Source: Aureispira anguillae (GTDB lineage: Bacteria > Bacteroidota > Bacteroidia > Chitinophagales > Saprospiraceae). From it: a DNA stretch of 64,000 bases. Of the stretch, positions 1 to 8,552 are shown one piece after another. The notes beneath the pieces are model-generated. The model saw only the letters and a program-made list of their open reading frames with translations. It was not told where the DNA came from and made no database searches. The position numbers and the translations under genes are program-made. Every line of letters starts with the position of its first letter. The first letter of the stretch is position 1. Location: positions 151,001 to 215,000 of the forward strand of contig NZ_AP026867.1 in the NCBI RefSeq assembly GCF_026000115.1. The letters run 5' to 3'.

Positions 1-696
1 TTGCTAAACAATAAGTTGCCTGCTCTGCGACTTGCTTTTAATCTATTAATTAAAGAGGATGCTTTAGAGATGCCTAGCATGGGCGATACCATTGCATTAA
101 GAACCCTGACTTATCCCAAGGATTCTTTGGTAAAATGGATACAGCAGCAGAATCCTAAATTAGAATCGTTAGACTTAAAACAGGAGCTTGCCCTCAAAAA
201 AATGAATTGGCAAAAGACCAAAAATCGCCCAACTTATGGCTTGGGCTTAGATTATGTCTTTTTGACAAAACGAACGGATTTGGATCCTCCTCAAAATGGG
301 CAAGGAGTTTTGATGCCAATGTTTAGAATAAGTGTCCCCATTTATAAAGATCAAAATCAAGCTCGACTCAAAGAGGTGGCTTTTGAACTCCTAGCATTAG
401 AAGATCAAAAAGAGCAAACGAGTGATGTTTTAACCTTAGAATTAGAACGGGCATTGGCGGCTTATCAAGCTGCTAAAATTCAAGTAAAATTATATCAAGA
501 ACAAATTAATTTTTCGCAAAAAACAGTACGGTTATTATTAACCAATTATAGTGTTGATAACAAGGGATTTGAGGACTTATTGAATGTAGAGGATTTGTTA
601 TTGAAGTATCAAAAAATGTTGCTTCGGGCATCTATTGCCCAAAATACGGCTTTGATACAGATCGAAAAGCTATTTGCTCAACCATTATTCAACTAA
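1..696 (+). CDS. TolC-family outer-membrane efflux channel, C-terminal part (5' end outside window)
   Basis: The reading frame is open from the first base, so the gene begins upstream; only about 231 residues are present, whereas TolC/CusC-type proteins usually have 400-480. The visible part is helix-rich, with long amphipathic stretches (around residues 120-220) rich in Leu, Gln, Ala and Glu, and a central segment with alternating strands (LGLDYVFLT, MFRISVPIYK) as expected for the second half-repeat of a TolC protomer. A CusB-like adaptor starts seven bases after the stop, so this is most likely the outer-membrane channel of a CusCBA-type heavy-metal RND pump, with the inner-membrane pump gene expected further left. 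The assignment leans on this context as well as on sequence character. Confidence 0.8.
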   Translation: MLNNKLPALRLAFNLLIKEDALEMPSMGDTIALRTLTYPKDSLVKWIQQQNPKLESLDLKQELALKKMNWQKTKNRPTYGLGLDYVFLTKRTDLDPPQNGQGVLMPMFRISVPIYKDQNQARLKEVAFELLALEDQKEQTSDVLTLELERALAAYQAAKIQVKLYQEQINFSQKTVRLLLTNYSVDNKGFEDLLNVEDLLLKYQKMLLRASIAQNTALIQIEKLFAQPLFN

Positions 697-702
697 AAAA
701 TT

Positions 703-2475
703 ATGAACGATACAATAATAAAGCAATTAAAATCAGTAGGAAAGAGTGGTCTCTATCTATTATTAGGACTTCTAATTGGCTGGTTTGTTTTTTCAGGAAG
801 CAATACAATCGAAAATAAACCGCTAAGTCAAAACACGGAAGAAATTTGGACTTGTTCTATGCATCCTCAAATTAGGCAGCATGAACCTGGGGCTTGCCCA
901 ATTTGTGGAATGGATTTAATTCCATTAACTGCTGGAGATAATGAAGATCCCATTCAATTGGTCATGACCCCAGAAGCGGTGAAACTAGCCGAGGTCGAAA
1001 CGATGATTGTAGGAGCGAATAGCGCCGCCATTGAAGGCAAGGAAAAAGAGCTTTTTTTGACAGGAAAGGTAAAAATGGATCAAACCTTAGAGCGTGCACA
1101 AACAGCTCATATAGCAGGACGCATTGAGCAGTTGATGGTTCGTTACGATGGTGAAATGGTTCGCAAGAATCAAAAAATAGCAGTCATCTATTCTCCAGAA
1201 CTAGTTAGTGCCCAAAAAGAGTTATTAGAGGCGCTAAAAACGAAAAAGGATTATCCTGAATTATACCAAGCTGCTCGTCAAAAAATCCGACAATGGAAAT
1301 TGCCAGAATCCACGATTGATGCCATTGAGAAAAAGGGGCTGATACAAGAACAGGTGACGATTTTTGCAGAACGTTCGGGACGGGTAATGAAGCGTTATGT
1401 AGCAGAGGGAGATTATGTCAAAAAAGGGAGTCCTTTATTTGATATTATGGATTTGAATCGAGTCTGGGTTTTATTTGATGTGTATGAAAAAGATTTGGAG
1501 TGGGTAAAAGTAGGAACGACAGTTGAGTTTAATTTGGAGGCTATGCCACAGAAAACATATCGGTCTAGAATCAAGTTTATAGATCCTATTCTAAATCCTA
1601 AAACAAGAACAGTTGCGGCAAGGGTTGAGTTGTCTAATACCAATGGTTTGCTGAAACCAGATATGTTTGCCAAAGGGCTTATTCGCATTGCTATCTTAGA
1701 AGAAAAGACAAAAAAAGAACCGCTTATTATTCCAAAAACAGCAGTTTTGTGGACTGGTGAACGCTCTGTTGCTTATTTAAAGGTTCCCGATTTGGAAGTT
1801 CCTACCTTTGAGTTTAGAGAGTTGGTTTTAGGGGCGGATTTGGGAACTTCATTTGTGATAAAAGAGGGCATAGCAATCGGGGATGAGGTCGTGGTTAATG
1901 GAGCATTTAGACTGGATGCTGCTGCTCAGTTGAGCAATAAAAAAAGTATGATGAATCGTTGGGTAAGCATCAAAAAGGATGGGGAAAAAATGGCGGAAGA
2001 ATTACCCAATTATAGTGCTGAAACAGAAGTGCTATTTCAACAACAGTTGGCGGACTTGGTAGAGCAGTATTTAAAACTCAAAGATGGTTTAATTGCTACG
2101 GATTTTGAAGCGGCTCAACAAGCGAACCTTTTAATGAAAGAACGCTTAGTGGCAATGGATTGGACTTTGCTAAAGGCTGATGCACTTAAATTTGGAAGGA
2201 AAAATTTTAAAAAAATGAACTCCATTATTGAGCAATTGGAGCAGGCAAAAAATATTGAAATACAGCGAGCCGTCTTTTCGGATTTTTCCAAACGATTAAT
2301 TAAGCTGGTTAAGGTCTATGGATTGCCTGAGGGGACATTGTTTGTGCAGCATTGCCCAATGGCATTGGATGACAAAGGAGGAGATTGGTTGAGCAGGGAA
2401 GAACAGGTTAAAAACCCTTATTTTGGTGATAAAATGCTAAAATGTGGCTTGGTTAATGACAGTTTAGTCTTTTAG
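703..2475 (+). CDS. CusB-like RND efflux periplasmic adaptor with N-terminal heavy-metal-binding domain
   Basis: A 590-residue membrane-fusion protein. One transmembrane segment (about 17-31) is followed by a heavy-metal-binding domain with CSMHP at 51-55 and CPICGMD at 65-71, the pattern found on Cu/Ag pump components. The adaptor body follows: barrel-sandwich halves (HIAGRIEQLMVRYDGEMVRK; ERSGRVMKRYVAEGDYVKKG) flank a helical hairpin, then beta-barrel domains (VWVLFDVYEKDLEWVK). After residue about 430 there is an extra helical C-terminal domain resembling DUF3347, ending in a Cys-containing segment (HCPMALDDKGGDWLSREEQ) that may bind metal again. It should bridge the TolC-like channel encoded just upstream to an inner-membrane pump and pass Cu(I)/Ag(I) to it. 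Family assignment is strong; substrate is inferred from the motifs and neighbours. Confidence 0.92.
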   Translation: MNDTIIKQLKSVGKSGLYLLLGLLIGWFVFSGSNTIENKPLSQNTEEIWTCSMHPQIRQHEPGACPICGMDLIPLTAGDNEDPIQLVMTPEAVKLAEVETMIVGANSAAIEGKEKELFLTGKVKMDQTLERAQTAHIAGRIEQLMVRYDGEMVRKNQKIAVIYSPELVSAQKELLEALKTKKDYPELYQAARQKIRQWKLPESTIDAIEKKGLIQEQVTIFAERSGRVMKRYVAEGDYVKKGSPLFDIMDLNRVWVLFDVYEKDLEWVKVGTTVEFNLEAMPQKTYRSRIKFIDPILNPKTRTVAARVELSNTNGLLKPDMFAKGLIRIAILEEKTKKEPLIIPKTAVLWTGERSVAYLKVPDLEVPTFEFRELVLGADLGTSFVIKEGIAIGDEVVVNGAFRLDAAAQLSNKKSMMNRWVSIKKDGEKMAEELPNYSAETEVLFQQQLADLVEQYLKLKDGLIATDFEAAQQANLLMKERLVAMDWTLLKADALKFGRKNFKKMNSIIEQLEQAKNIEIQRAVFSDFSKRLIKLVKVYGLPEGTLFVQHCPMALDDKGGDWLSREEQVKNPYFGDKMLKCGLVNDSLVF

Positions 2476-2559
2476 AATCGAAAAATTACCTTATCTTTAT
2501 TGATGAGGGACAGTGAAAATTACTTATATTTATTGGTGAATACAAGCAATAGTTTTTGA

Positions 2560-3066
2560 ATGTTCTTGAAATGTCTACATATTATTAACATCTGGACCAT
2601 CCTACTTTCTACAGTGGGAGTGGCCTCTTATCGGCATTATTGTCAAGAAGAACTAAAGGCGGTTTCTTTTTTTGCAGACTTGATTGTTCCTTGCTGTAAA
2701 CCTCAAAAAGTTAAAAAGAGAACCATCAAATCTTGCTGTGCTGCTCGAAAATCTTGTAGGCTTAAAAATTCACACCACTTAACAACAAATCTAGAAAAAG
2801 GTACCTCTACACCAAGTTTTCAAAAGCGCAATTGTTGTTTGGATAAATCGGATTTTGCACAAGCTGATGTAGAAACCAATCTAAAAACTGGAAGTGGAGA
2901 AATTGCTACCTTGTTGGCTATCATACCTTTTGATTACATTCAAAGGATTCCTGTTACAACAGATTATGAATTAAAAAATAAGCAGGAACCAGCTTATGCT
3001 TGGTTGTGTTTTTATCCACCTCCCAATACCCCCTTATATATTCAACATCAATCGTTTTTGTGTTAG
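2560..3066 (+). CDS. HYC_CC_PP-type small cysteine-rich protein
   Basis: A 168-residue exported or membrane-anchored protein with an N-terminal hydrophobic segment (about 5-23). Its signature is HYC at 26-28 followed by paired cysteines (CC at 45-46 and 59-60, another pair near 94) and a proline cluster near the C-terminus (YPPPNTPLYI). This is the arrangement for which the Bacteroidota HYC_CC_PP family is named. These proteins recur beside copper-efflux genes, as here between the CusB-like adaptor and a metal-binding lipoprotein. With about a dozen Cys it could bind Cu(I), but no activity is established; that role is inference. The middle of the protein is basic (KPQKVKKRTIK). The ATG chosen puts a hydrophobic export segment at the start. 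Confidence 0.75.
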   Translation: MFLKCLHIINIWTILLSTVGVASYRHYCQEELKAVSFFADLIVPCCKPQKVKKRTIKSCCAARKSCRLKNSHHLTTNLEKGTSTPSFQKRNCCLDKSDFAQADVETNLKTGSGEIATLLAIIPFDYIQRIPVTTDYELKNKQEPAYAWLCFYPPPNTPLYIQHQSFLC

Positions 3067-3262
3067 AATGCGCTAGGATCAGCTGCTGACCTGATAACCT
3101 ATGTTCATACTTAACTATTAATTATGTTTTTTGATCACTCAAAAAGCATTAATTATTTTGTGAATAAAAACGCATCTTTTTGATAATCAACTGTGTAGTG
3201 CTCATGTGATAATCTAATGCGATTTTACCACGAAATAATGTAATACATAAAAACAATTTGAA

Positions 3263-3511
3263 ATGAAAAGCATCTATAAAATTCTTTCTTTAGCTGTATT
3301 GTTATTTGCCTTAAACGCTTGTGCTTTTGAGGTGGACTCTTCAGAGCATAAAACCGACCAAGTAGAACAAACTGGAAAAGAGTATACCGCTGCCTATATT
3401 TGTCCTATGCATTGTGAAGGAAGTGGGAGTGAAAAAGAGGGCGCTTGCCCCATCTGCGGTATGGATTATGTCAAAAATGAGCAACATAACCACGATAGCC
3501 ATAGCCACTAA
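3263..3511 (+). CDS. Lipoprotein with heavy-metal-binding domain
   Basis: An 82-residue lipoprotein. The signal peptide ends in a lipobox (ALNAC, Cys20 lipidated). The body holds CPMHC at 47-51 and CPICGMD at 62-68, a near copy of the metal-binding module at the N-terminus of the CusB-like protein at 703-2475. It ends in a His-rich tail (HNHDSHSH). It is a likely Cu(I)/Ag(I) buffer or chaperone on the outer or inner membrane, handing metal to the adaptor or to the copper oxidases downstream. The repeat of the same metal module in two genes of one cluster supports a shared substrate. Metal identity is inferred. Confidence 0.85.
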   Translation: MKSIYKILSLAVLLFALNACAFEVDSSEHKTDQVEQTGKEYTAAYICPMHCEGSGSEKEGACPICGMDYVKNEQHNHDSHSH

Positions 3512-3540
3512 TTCCATTTAATTTTTTAATCATTAGGTTC

Positions 3541-3569
3541 TCAATATCAATTCAATAAATTGATATTGG
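3541..3569 (+). terminator. Hairpin between the metal-binding lipoprotein and the copper-oxidase operon
   Basis: A perfect 10-bp inverted repeat (3542-3551 with 3559-3568, 7-nt loop), extendable with wobble pairs on both sides. It sits 30 bases past the lipoprotein stop and 26 bases before the next start. There is no long U-tract, so it may be a terminator, an attenuator or an operator. Confidence 0.4.
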
Positions 3570-3594
3570 GGATCGTTTATAAAAATATAACAAC

Positions 3595-4284
3595 ATGAAA
3601 TATCTATATATAGCATTAGTCCTTCTAATAACACAAGCGAATCTTCAAGCACAGACTTATACCATACAGCCGAATGATACGGTATCGACTATCTTGGCAC
3701 TCAATACCTATACGGATCTAAATATTGAGTTGTTAAAAGTAAATCCTGCGGATAGCGTTACATTGGGCTATACTGTAGTGCATAATGATATGCCCGCTAG
3801 TTGGGATCAATTACTTTGTGTTTATGGGCTGTGTGTAGGGTCTAATTTCCCTGTAGGCACCAATGGAACAATGAGTCCATTGACAGGAGGAAATCGTGGT
3901 TTTGTAAAGTTGACGATTAATCCCTTATCACTCGATCAGTCGGCAATGTTCCAAATGTATGTCTACGATATTAATAATCCAACAAATGGAGATACACTGA
4001 CCTATTTAATAGAAGCCACCACGCCAATTGGTTATTTAGAAAACGACCATAGCCTTTCTGTTTATCCGAACCCTGCAACCAATCAAATTCAATTAGAAAG
4101 CGATAAAGATTGGATTCATTCTGTTGAAATTTATGCCCTAAATGGACAATTGGTGCAGACTGAAACCAGCTTGCATACGCAACGATTGAGCCTAAATATA
4201 GAAGATTTAGAGCAAGGAATTTATACTATAAAAACAAGCACTACCAATAATGCAATTCGCATTCAAAAACTAATTGTCAAATGA
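3595..4284 (+). CDS. Secreted protein with T9SS type A sorting domain, first gene of a copper-oxidase operon
   Basis: A 229-residue protein with a signal peptide (cleavage near LQAQ) and a typical type A T9SS C-terminal domain from about residue 152: VYPNPATNQIQLES, then VEIYALNGQLV, and LEQGIYTIK...KLIVK at the end. It should therefore cross the outer membrane by T9SS and be attached or released there. The ~130-residue cargo part is beta-rich, with one close Cys pair (LCVYGLCVG); I recognise no named domain, though a small cupredoxin-like fold is possible. The stop overlaps the start of the next gene by four bases (ATGA), so translation is coupled and the protein probably works with the two cupredoxin proteins that follow. 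Confidence 0.8.
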   Translation: MKYLYIALVLLITQANLQAQTYTIQPNDTVSTILALNTYTDLNIELLKVNPADSVTLGYTVVHNDMPASWDQLLCVYGLCVGSNFPVGTNGTMSPLTGGNRGFVKLTINPLSLDQSAMFQMYVYDINNPTNGDTLTYLIEATTPIGYLENDHSLSVYPNPATNQIQLESDKDWIHSVEIYALNGQLVQTETSLHTQRLSLNIEDLEQGIYTIKTSTTNNAIRIQKLIVK

Positions 4285-5141
4285 GATTGATTTATTATTG
4301 GTGCCTATTGATTTGCTTACCTACATTGGCACAAGCTACTACGGTTTCTGAAACCATCTACATCAATAGAGATTCTATGGAGACGGTACTAGGAGAAAAA
4401 TTTCCTTACACAGCGTTTAATCTTAGTCCCAGTTTTGAGCAGCGCAATGCTTTGATTGAATTATCAGTAGGTGATTCGTTAGATTTGTGGGTGGTTAATA
4501 ACGATAGCATTAGCCACCAATTTGCAATCAAGGGAACAGCGATTGTTCCTCAGAATATCTCCGCAGGCGACTCTGTACGAGTTCAGGCATTGTTTGCCAC
4601 AATGGGATTGTTTATTTACTATGATAATTTAAATTATCCAGAAAATGTTTATATGGGCTTGGCAGGAGGTATTTACGTGAAGGAAAGCAATCACGCCCAT
4701 TTTTATTGGAACATCAAAGAGCATCAAGCTAGTTGGAATACTGCATTGGCAAATCAAGGAGTGGTGAATTGGGCAACTTACACGCCTGATTATTTTACCA
4801 TTAATGGAAATAGTAACCCCGCCATCAACCTTGATCCAACTGCTCGAATTACAGGACAGGTGGGAGATACTTTGCTTTTGTCTATGGTAAATACTGGGCA
4901 AAGTATTCACAGCATGCATTTTCATGGGTACCATGTTCAAATACGTTATTCGAGTAAATTTCCCCATCATGTAGGGCGTAGCAAAGATACGGTTCCCATT
5001 TATCCGATGGAGACGTTATTGCTTGAGATTGTACCCGATAAAGAGGGGGAGTACCCTGTACACGATCATAACTTAGTAGCAGTTACCGCAAATGATATTT
5101 ATCCCAACGGGATGTTTTCTACCATTTTAATCACACCTTGA
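4281..5141 (+). CDS. Multicopper-oxidase-like two-cupredoxin protein with altered type 1 site
   Basis: A 286-residue exported protein (signal peptide 1-19) with two cupredoxin-like halves. The second half carries HSMHFHGYH at 210-218, matching the HxxHxH copper motif of the last domain of multicopper oxidases. Where such enzymes then have His-Cys-His, this protein has HDH at 261-263, so the type 1 copper cysteine is replaced by Asp262. There is no sorting domain, unlike both flanking genes. It is translationally coupled to the gene before (4-bp overlap) and one base from the gene after, which carries a HCH motif. Either it is a non-blue copper protein or it forms the other part of a split oxidase with its neighbour; the second idea is inference. 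Confidence 0.8.
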   Translation: MRLIYYWCLLICLPTLAQATTVSETIYINRDSMETVLGEKFPYTAFNLSPSFEQRNALIELSVGDSLDLWVVNNDSISHQFAIKGTAIVPQNISAGDSVRVQALFATMGLFIYYDNLNYPENVYMGLAGGIYVKESNHAHFYWNIKEHQASWNTALANQGVVNWATYTPDYFTINGNSNPAINLDPTARITGQVGDTLLLSMVNTGQSIHSMHFHGYHVQIRYSSKFPHHVGRSKDTVPIYPMETLLLEIVPDKEGEYPVHDHNLVAVTANDIYPNGMFSTILITP

Positions 5142-5142
5142 T

Positions 5143-6381
5143 ATGAAAAAACAATTTTTAATCATACTTCTTTTGAATATTGGGGCAGGGGCATTGTGGG
5201 GACAGCAAGTGAATCAATTGATTTTTGCCAAAATTAATGGTGCTTATCCCATGTGGGATGGAACGATTGTCAAAACAATGGGCTTCACTTATACGCTAAA
5301 TGCAGCAATTGATATTCCATCTCCAACCTTAGTGTTTAACGAGGGAGATACGGTCAAATTGACCTTATGGAACAAATCGCAAGGTGCGCCTCATACCATC
5401 CATTTGCATGGTTTGGATGTCGATCAACAAAATGATGGTGTTCCCCATTTATCGTTTGACATAGCTCATGATGACAAAGGCGATTATCATTTTGTTGCGC
5501 CACATGCAGGAACTTATTTGTATCATTGCCATGTCGTTTCTACCTTGCATGTACAAGCAGGAATGTATGGAATGTTGATTGTTCGTCCTTCTGATGGCAG
5601 TCAAACGGCATGGAACAATGGTCCTGCTTACGATACGGAATTGGCTTGGTTAATGTCAGAAGTTGATACAGTTTGGCATCATGATACAATTATCAACCAT
5701 CCACATGATACTACACAAACCCAGCATCACCTTCCAGAACGTTATTTGCCACAATACTTTTTGGTCAATGGAAAAGCAGAGCAACAATTAGCAGCGCAGG
5801 GAATGGCGGTTACGGGGAGTGCGAATGAAGTCTTTTATTTGAGGTTGGCAAATATTGGGAATTATGGAAATCGATTGATTTTACCTGCGGGGCTTCACGC
5901 TCGAATTATCGCCTCAGATGGACGGCCATTGCCCCATGAAGAACAAGCGGATACGCTCCTGATTTTTCCAGGAGAACGTTATGGCGTTTTATTGGAACCT
6001 ACGGCTGAGTTTACCGATACGATCAAAATTGACTACTTAGATTTAAATACGCAAATAACAATCAATACACAGCAAATTCCCGTTGCAATAGCGGGATTTT
6101 TTGGAACAGAATCATTAAATAAACTACCTTTAGCTTGCACTTTGTTTCCCAATCCAACCAACGATTATTTAGAAGGAGAAATAACTTTAGAAAAAGAAGA
6201 ATTAATTTTAGGGAAATGGATAGGGATAAATGGTCGTGTTCTTTCAACATTTGAACAGCAAGGCTTTGCTGGTGTCAATTCATTACAATTGAACACCCAA
6301 AATCTTCAATCGGGAATCTATTTTTTGCAGTTACAAACAGCAACTAGACAAACAATTAAAAAAATTACAATACAACAATAA
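5143..6381 (+). CDS. Multicopper-oxidase-family protein with T9SS type A sorting domain
   Basis: A 412-residue secreted protein. Signal peptide 1-21. The cupredoxin region shows HTIHLHG at 84-90 followed by a DG pair (98-99), His116, His121, then YHCH at 127-130 with His136 and Met141. That is a full set of type 1 ligands (His, Cys129, His136, Met141) plus HxH pairs for type 2/3 copper. A second cupredoxin-like stretch lies at about 190-315 but shows no obvious copper ligands. The C-terminal ~80 residues are a T9SS type A domain (LFPNPTNDYLEGE; LQSGIYFLQLQ). Probable role: oxidation of Cu(I) or an organic substrate at the cell surface. The neighbour upstream supplies an HxxHxH motif missing here. 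Confidence 0.85.
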   Translation: MKKQFLIILLLNIGAGALWGQQVNQLIFAKINGAYPMWDGTIVKTMGFTYTLNAAIDIPSPTLVFNEGDTVKLTLWNKSQGAPHTIHLHGLDVDQQNDGVPHLSFDIAHDDKGDYHFVAPHAGTYLYHCHVVSTLHVQAGMYGMLIVRPSDGSQTAWNNGPAYDTELAWLMSEVDTVWHHDTIINHPHDTTQTQHHLPERYLPQYFLVNGKAEQQLAAQGMAVTGSANEVFYLRLANIGNYGNRLILPAGLHARIIASDGRPLPHEEQADTLLIFPGERYGVLLEPTAEFTDTIKIDYLDLNTQITINTQQIPVAIAGFFGTESLNKLPLACTLFPNPTNDYLEGEITLEKEELILGKWIGINGRVLSTFEQQGFAGVNSLQLNTQNLQSGIYFLQLQTATRQTIKKITIQQ

Positions 6382-6387
6382 TTTATT

Positions 6388-7368
6388 ATGAAAAACATTA
6401 TTCTAAGTATACTCTTGTTAACCGTGGTTAACCTCATACAGGCGCAGCAAAATGTCGTGTTGCATTTTAATCATTTGATAGAAAGTGCGCCATTGCAATT
6501 GAATACAGGAACCGTTTATAATACCTTAAATGGTGTTTTTAAGGTTTCACGAACCGAATATTACTTGTCGGGTATCGAATTGGTGCACGATGGAGGGCAG
6601 GTAACAGCCCTAAATGGAACTTATTTGTTGGTAAATGGAGGAACTGCGGATTATAATTTAGGAATGCATAATGTGACGAATATAGAAGGAATTCGTTTTG
6701 ATGTTGGGGTGGACTCAGTGAGCAATCATTTAGATCCTACCACTTATGTAGCAGGGCATCCTCTAGGACCGCAATTACCATCAATGCATTGGGGATGGAC
6801 AGCAGGTTACAAATTTCTTGTTTTTGATGGAGAAGCAGATGGAACTGGCGGCGGTGTTCCAAATACGACCATGGAATTTCATGCAATTGGAGATAATTAT
6901 TTAACCAATATTGATCTCAATGTTACCAATGCAACAGCAACGACAGGAAATACAACCACCATTAATCTAAATGCAGACTACAACCGTTTGTTTACAGGAG
7001 TTAATATGGCAACCATTTATCATGGGCAAGGAGGAGTGATGAATCGAGTCATCGGGAATTTAGCAACGTTTAATGTTTTCTTTGCGGATAATACAACAGC
7101 CGTTAAAGATATTCCAACTACAATAGCATTAAGTGCAATCCCTAATCCTGCAATTGACCTAACGTTTATTGCATATCATTTTGAAACCAATCAATCGCTT
7201 CGTTTATTGCTAACCGACCAATTGGGGAGAACGGTAAAAACGGTGGAAAATTTACCCAGCCAAGGTGAATTAGAGCTTGTGACCAAAGATTTGGCGAAAG
7301 GAGTATACCACTACTCGTTCTTAGCAGACCAACAATTAATTGCTACTCGCAAATTAATCGTACAGTAA
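6388..7368 (+). CDS. MbnP-like copper-binding protein with T9SS type A sorting domain
   Basis: A 326-residue secreted protein, six bases after the oxidase gene. After the signal peptide (ending QAQ) comes a ~220-residue domain matching the MbnP family: FNHLIESAPLQL near the start, FKVSRTEYYLSGIEL at about 51-65, and the hallmark SMHWGWTAGYKF at 132-143. In methanotroph MbnP a tryptophan is oxidised to kynurenine by the partner di-haem protein MbnH to make a copper site; Trp135 and Trp137 in this motif are the obvious candidates. An MbnH-like gene follows 87 bases later. The last ~75 residues are a T9SS type A domain (AIPNPAIDLTFIAYH; LAKGVYHYS), so the protein is surface delivered, unlike the periplasmic form. 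Family match good; modification inferred. Confidence 0.87.
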   Translation: MKNIILSILLLTVVNLIQAQQNVVLHFNHLIESAPLQLNTGTVYNTLNGVFKVSRTEYYLSGIELVHDGGQVTALNGTYLLVNGGTADYNLGMHNVTNIEGIRFDVGVDSVSNHLDPTTYVAGHPLGPQLPSMHWGWTAGYKFLVFDGEADGTGGGVPNTTMEFHAIGDNYLTNIDLNVTNATATTGNTTTINLNADYNRLFTGVNMATIYHGQGGVMNRVIGNLATFNVFFADNTTAVKDIPTTIALSAIPNPAIDLTFIAYHFETNQSLRLLLTDQLGRTVKTVENLPSQGELELVTKDLAKGVYHYSFLADQQLIATRKLIVQ

Positions 7369-7402
7369 ATGGGGACTGCTGCCCAATTTTAAAATATTAC
7401 TT

Positions 7403-7430
7403 AAGTACGTGACATTAGTGTTGCGTACTT
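7403..7430 (+). terminator. Hairpin after the MbnP-like gene
   Basis: A 7-bp stem (7403-7409 with 7424-7430) followed by an AT-rich run. Stem and 3' arm are nearly the same as in the hairpin at 34112-34149 (both end TTGCGTACTTA), suggesting a shared terminator type in this genome. Confidence 0.5.
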
Positions 7431-7455
7431 ATTTATTTACCCAACGTAGAAAAAT

Positions 7456-8469
7456 ATGCAACGATTCGTCTTATTACTCATTTGGTCTAGTATTTTGATT
7501 GGTGGCATAATGGGCTGTGTAGTAGTAGAACTGAATGGCCCTGCTTTTTCTACTGATTTTCCTGTTTTAAAACATCCCAAAGGAAATGAATTAACGGCTT
7601 TGCGAGTAGAATTGGGGCGTAGACTTTTTTATGATCCCATTCTATCTAGAGACTCTACAATCTCCTGTAGTTCTTGCCACAAACAACAATATGCTTTTGC
7701 TGACAATTTGCCAACTAGTCCTGGTGTAGAGGGACGAAAAGGCGTACAGAATGCTCCCTCCTTGGGCAATATTGGTTATGCAACTTCCTTTACACGAGCA
7801 GGAGGGGTGCCCACCCTAGAAATGCAAATTTTAGTCCCAATACAGGAAGCCCATGAATTTGATTTTAATATTCTTCTGATTGCAAAGCGATTAACTCAAA
7901 TACCGCTTTATGACAGCCTGAGTCGTTTGGCGTACAATCGAATTCCCGACCCCTTTGTCATCACTCGATCGCTTGCAGCATTTGAGCGCACCTTATTAAC
8001 CAAGGAATCCGCTTATGATCAATATGTGTATCAGCAAGAAAAAAAAGCACTATCTAAGGCTGCCAAGCGAGGGCTAAAATTATTTATGAGCGATCGGACG
8101 AATTGCTCTAAATGCCATACACCGCCCCATTTTTCTAATTTTGCTTTTGAAAACAATGGGTTATATGAGGTCTATGCCGATTCGGGGAGAATGCGATTGA
8201 CACATATAGAAGCAGATCGGGCTTTGTTTAAAGTACCTTCCTTAAGGAATGTTGCGCTGACGGCTCCTTATATGCACGATGGTAGCATGGCTTCCTTGAC
8301 GGCTGTAGTGAACCATTATAACAAGGGGGCTGTTGTTCATAAAAATAAGAATTCTTTGATTAAGCCCCTAGGTTTATCTGCTAAAGAGCAGAACGATCTA
8401 ATTTGTTTTTTAGAAGCGTTGACCGATAGAAACTTTATTGCCAATCCTGCTTTGGGAAATCCTAATTAA
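7456..8469 (+). CDS. Di-haem cytochrome c peroxidase / MbnH-like lipoprotein
   Basis: A 337-residue member of the bacterial CCP/MauG superfamily with two c-type haem sites: CSSCH at 71-75 and CSKCH at 217-221. Family landmarks include LGRRLFYDPILS before the first haem, NAPSLGN, and VPSLRNVALTAPYMHDGSMASL near the end, which supplies the distal Met of the electron-transfer haem. The N-terminus is a signal peptide with a possible lipobox (IMGC, Cys21). Lying directly after an MbnP-like gene, it most likely corresponds to MbnH, which builds the kynurenine copper site in MbnP through a bis-Fe(IV) state. A plain peroxidase role is the alternative. Both are periplasmic-side activities. Confidence 0.9.
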   Translation: MQRFVLLLIWSSILIGGIMGCVVVELNGPAFSTDFPVLKHPKGNELTALRVELGRRLFYDPILSRDSTISCSSCHKQQYAFADNLPTSPGVEGRKGVQNAPSLGNIGYATSFTRAGGVPTLEMQILVPIQEAHEFDFNILLIAKRLTQIPLYDSLSRLAYNRIPDPFVITRSLAAFERTLLTKESAYDQYVYQQEKKALSKAAKRGLKLFMSDRTNCSKCHTPPHFSNFAFENNGLYEVYADSGRMRLTHIEADRALFKVPSLRNVALTAPYMHDGSMASLTAVVNHYNKGAVVHKNKNSLIKPLGLSAKEQNDLICFLEALTDRNFIANPALGNPN

Positions 8470-8552
8470 GAGATTCGAAAAAAAAAGCATATATTACACT
8501 AAGTAAGTTTTGCGTATTTTTTATATTAAATCTTCATTGTTAATTAAATAAA

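Noticed and set aside
1413..1688. Minus-strand frame inside the CusB-like gene
   Set aside because: The plus-strand frame has complete family motifs; the opposite frame has none.
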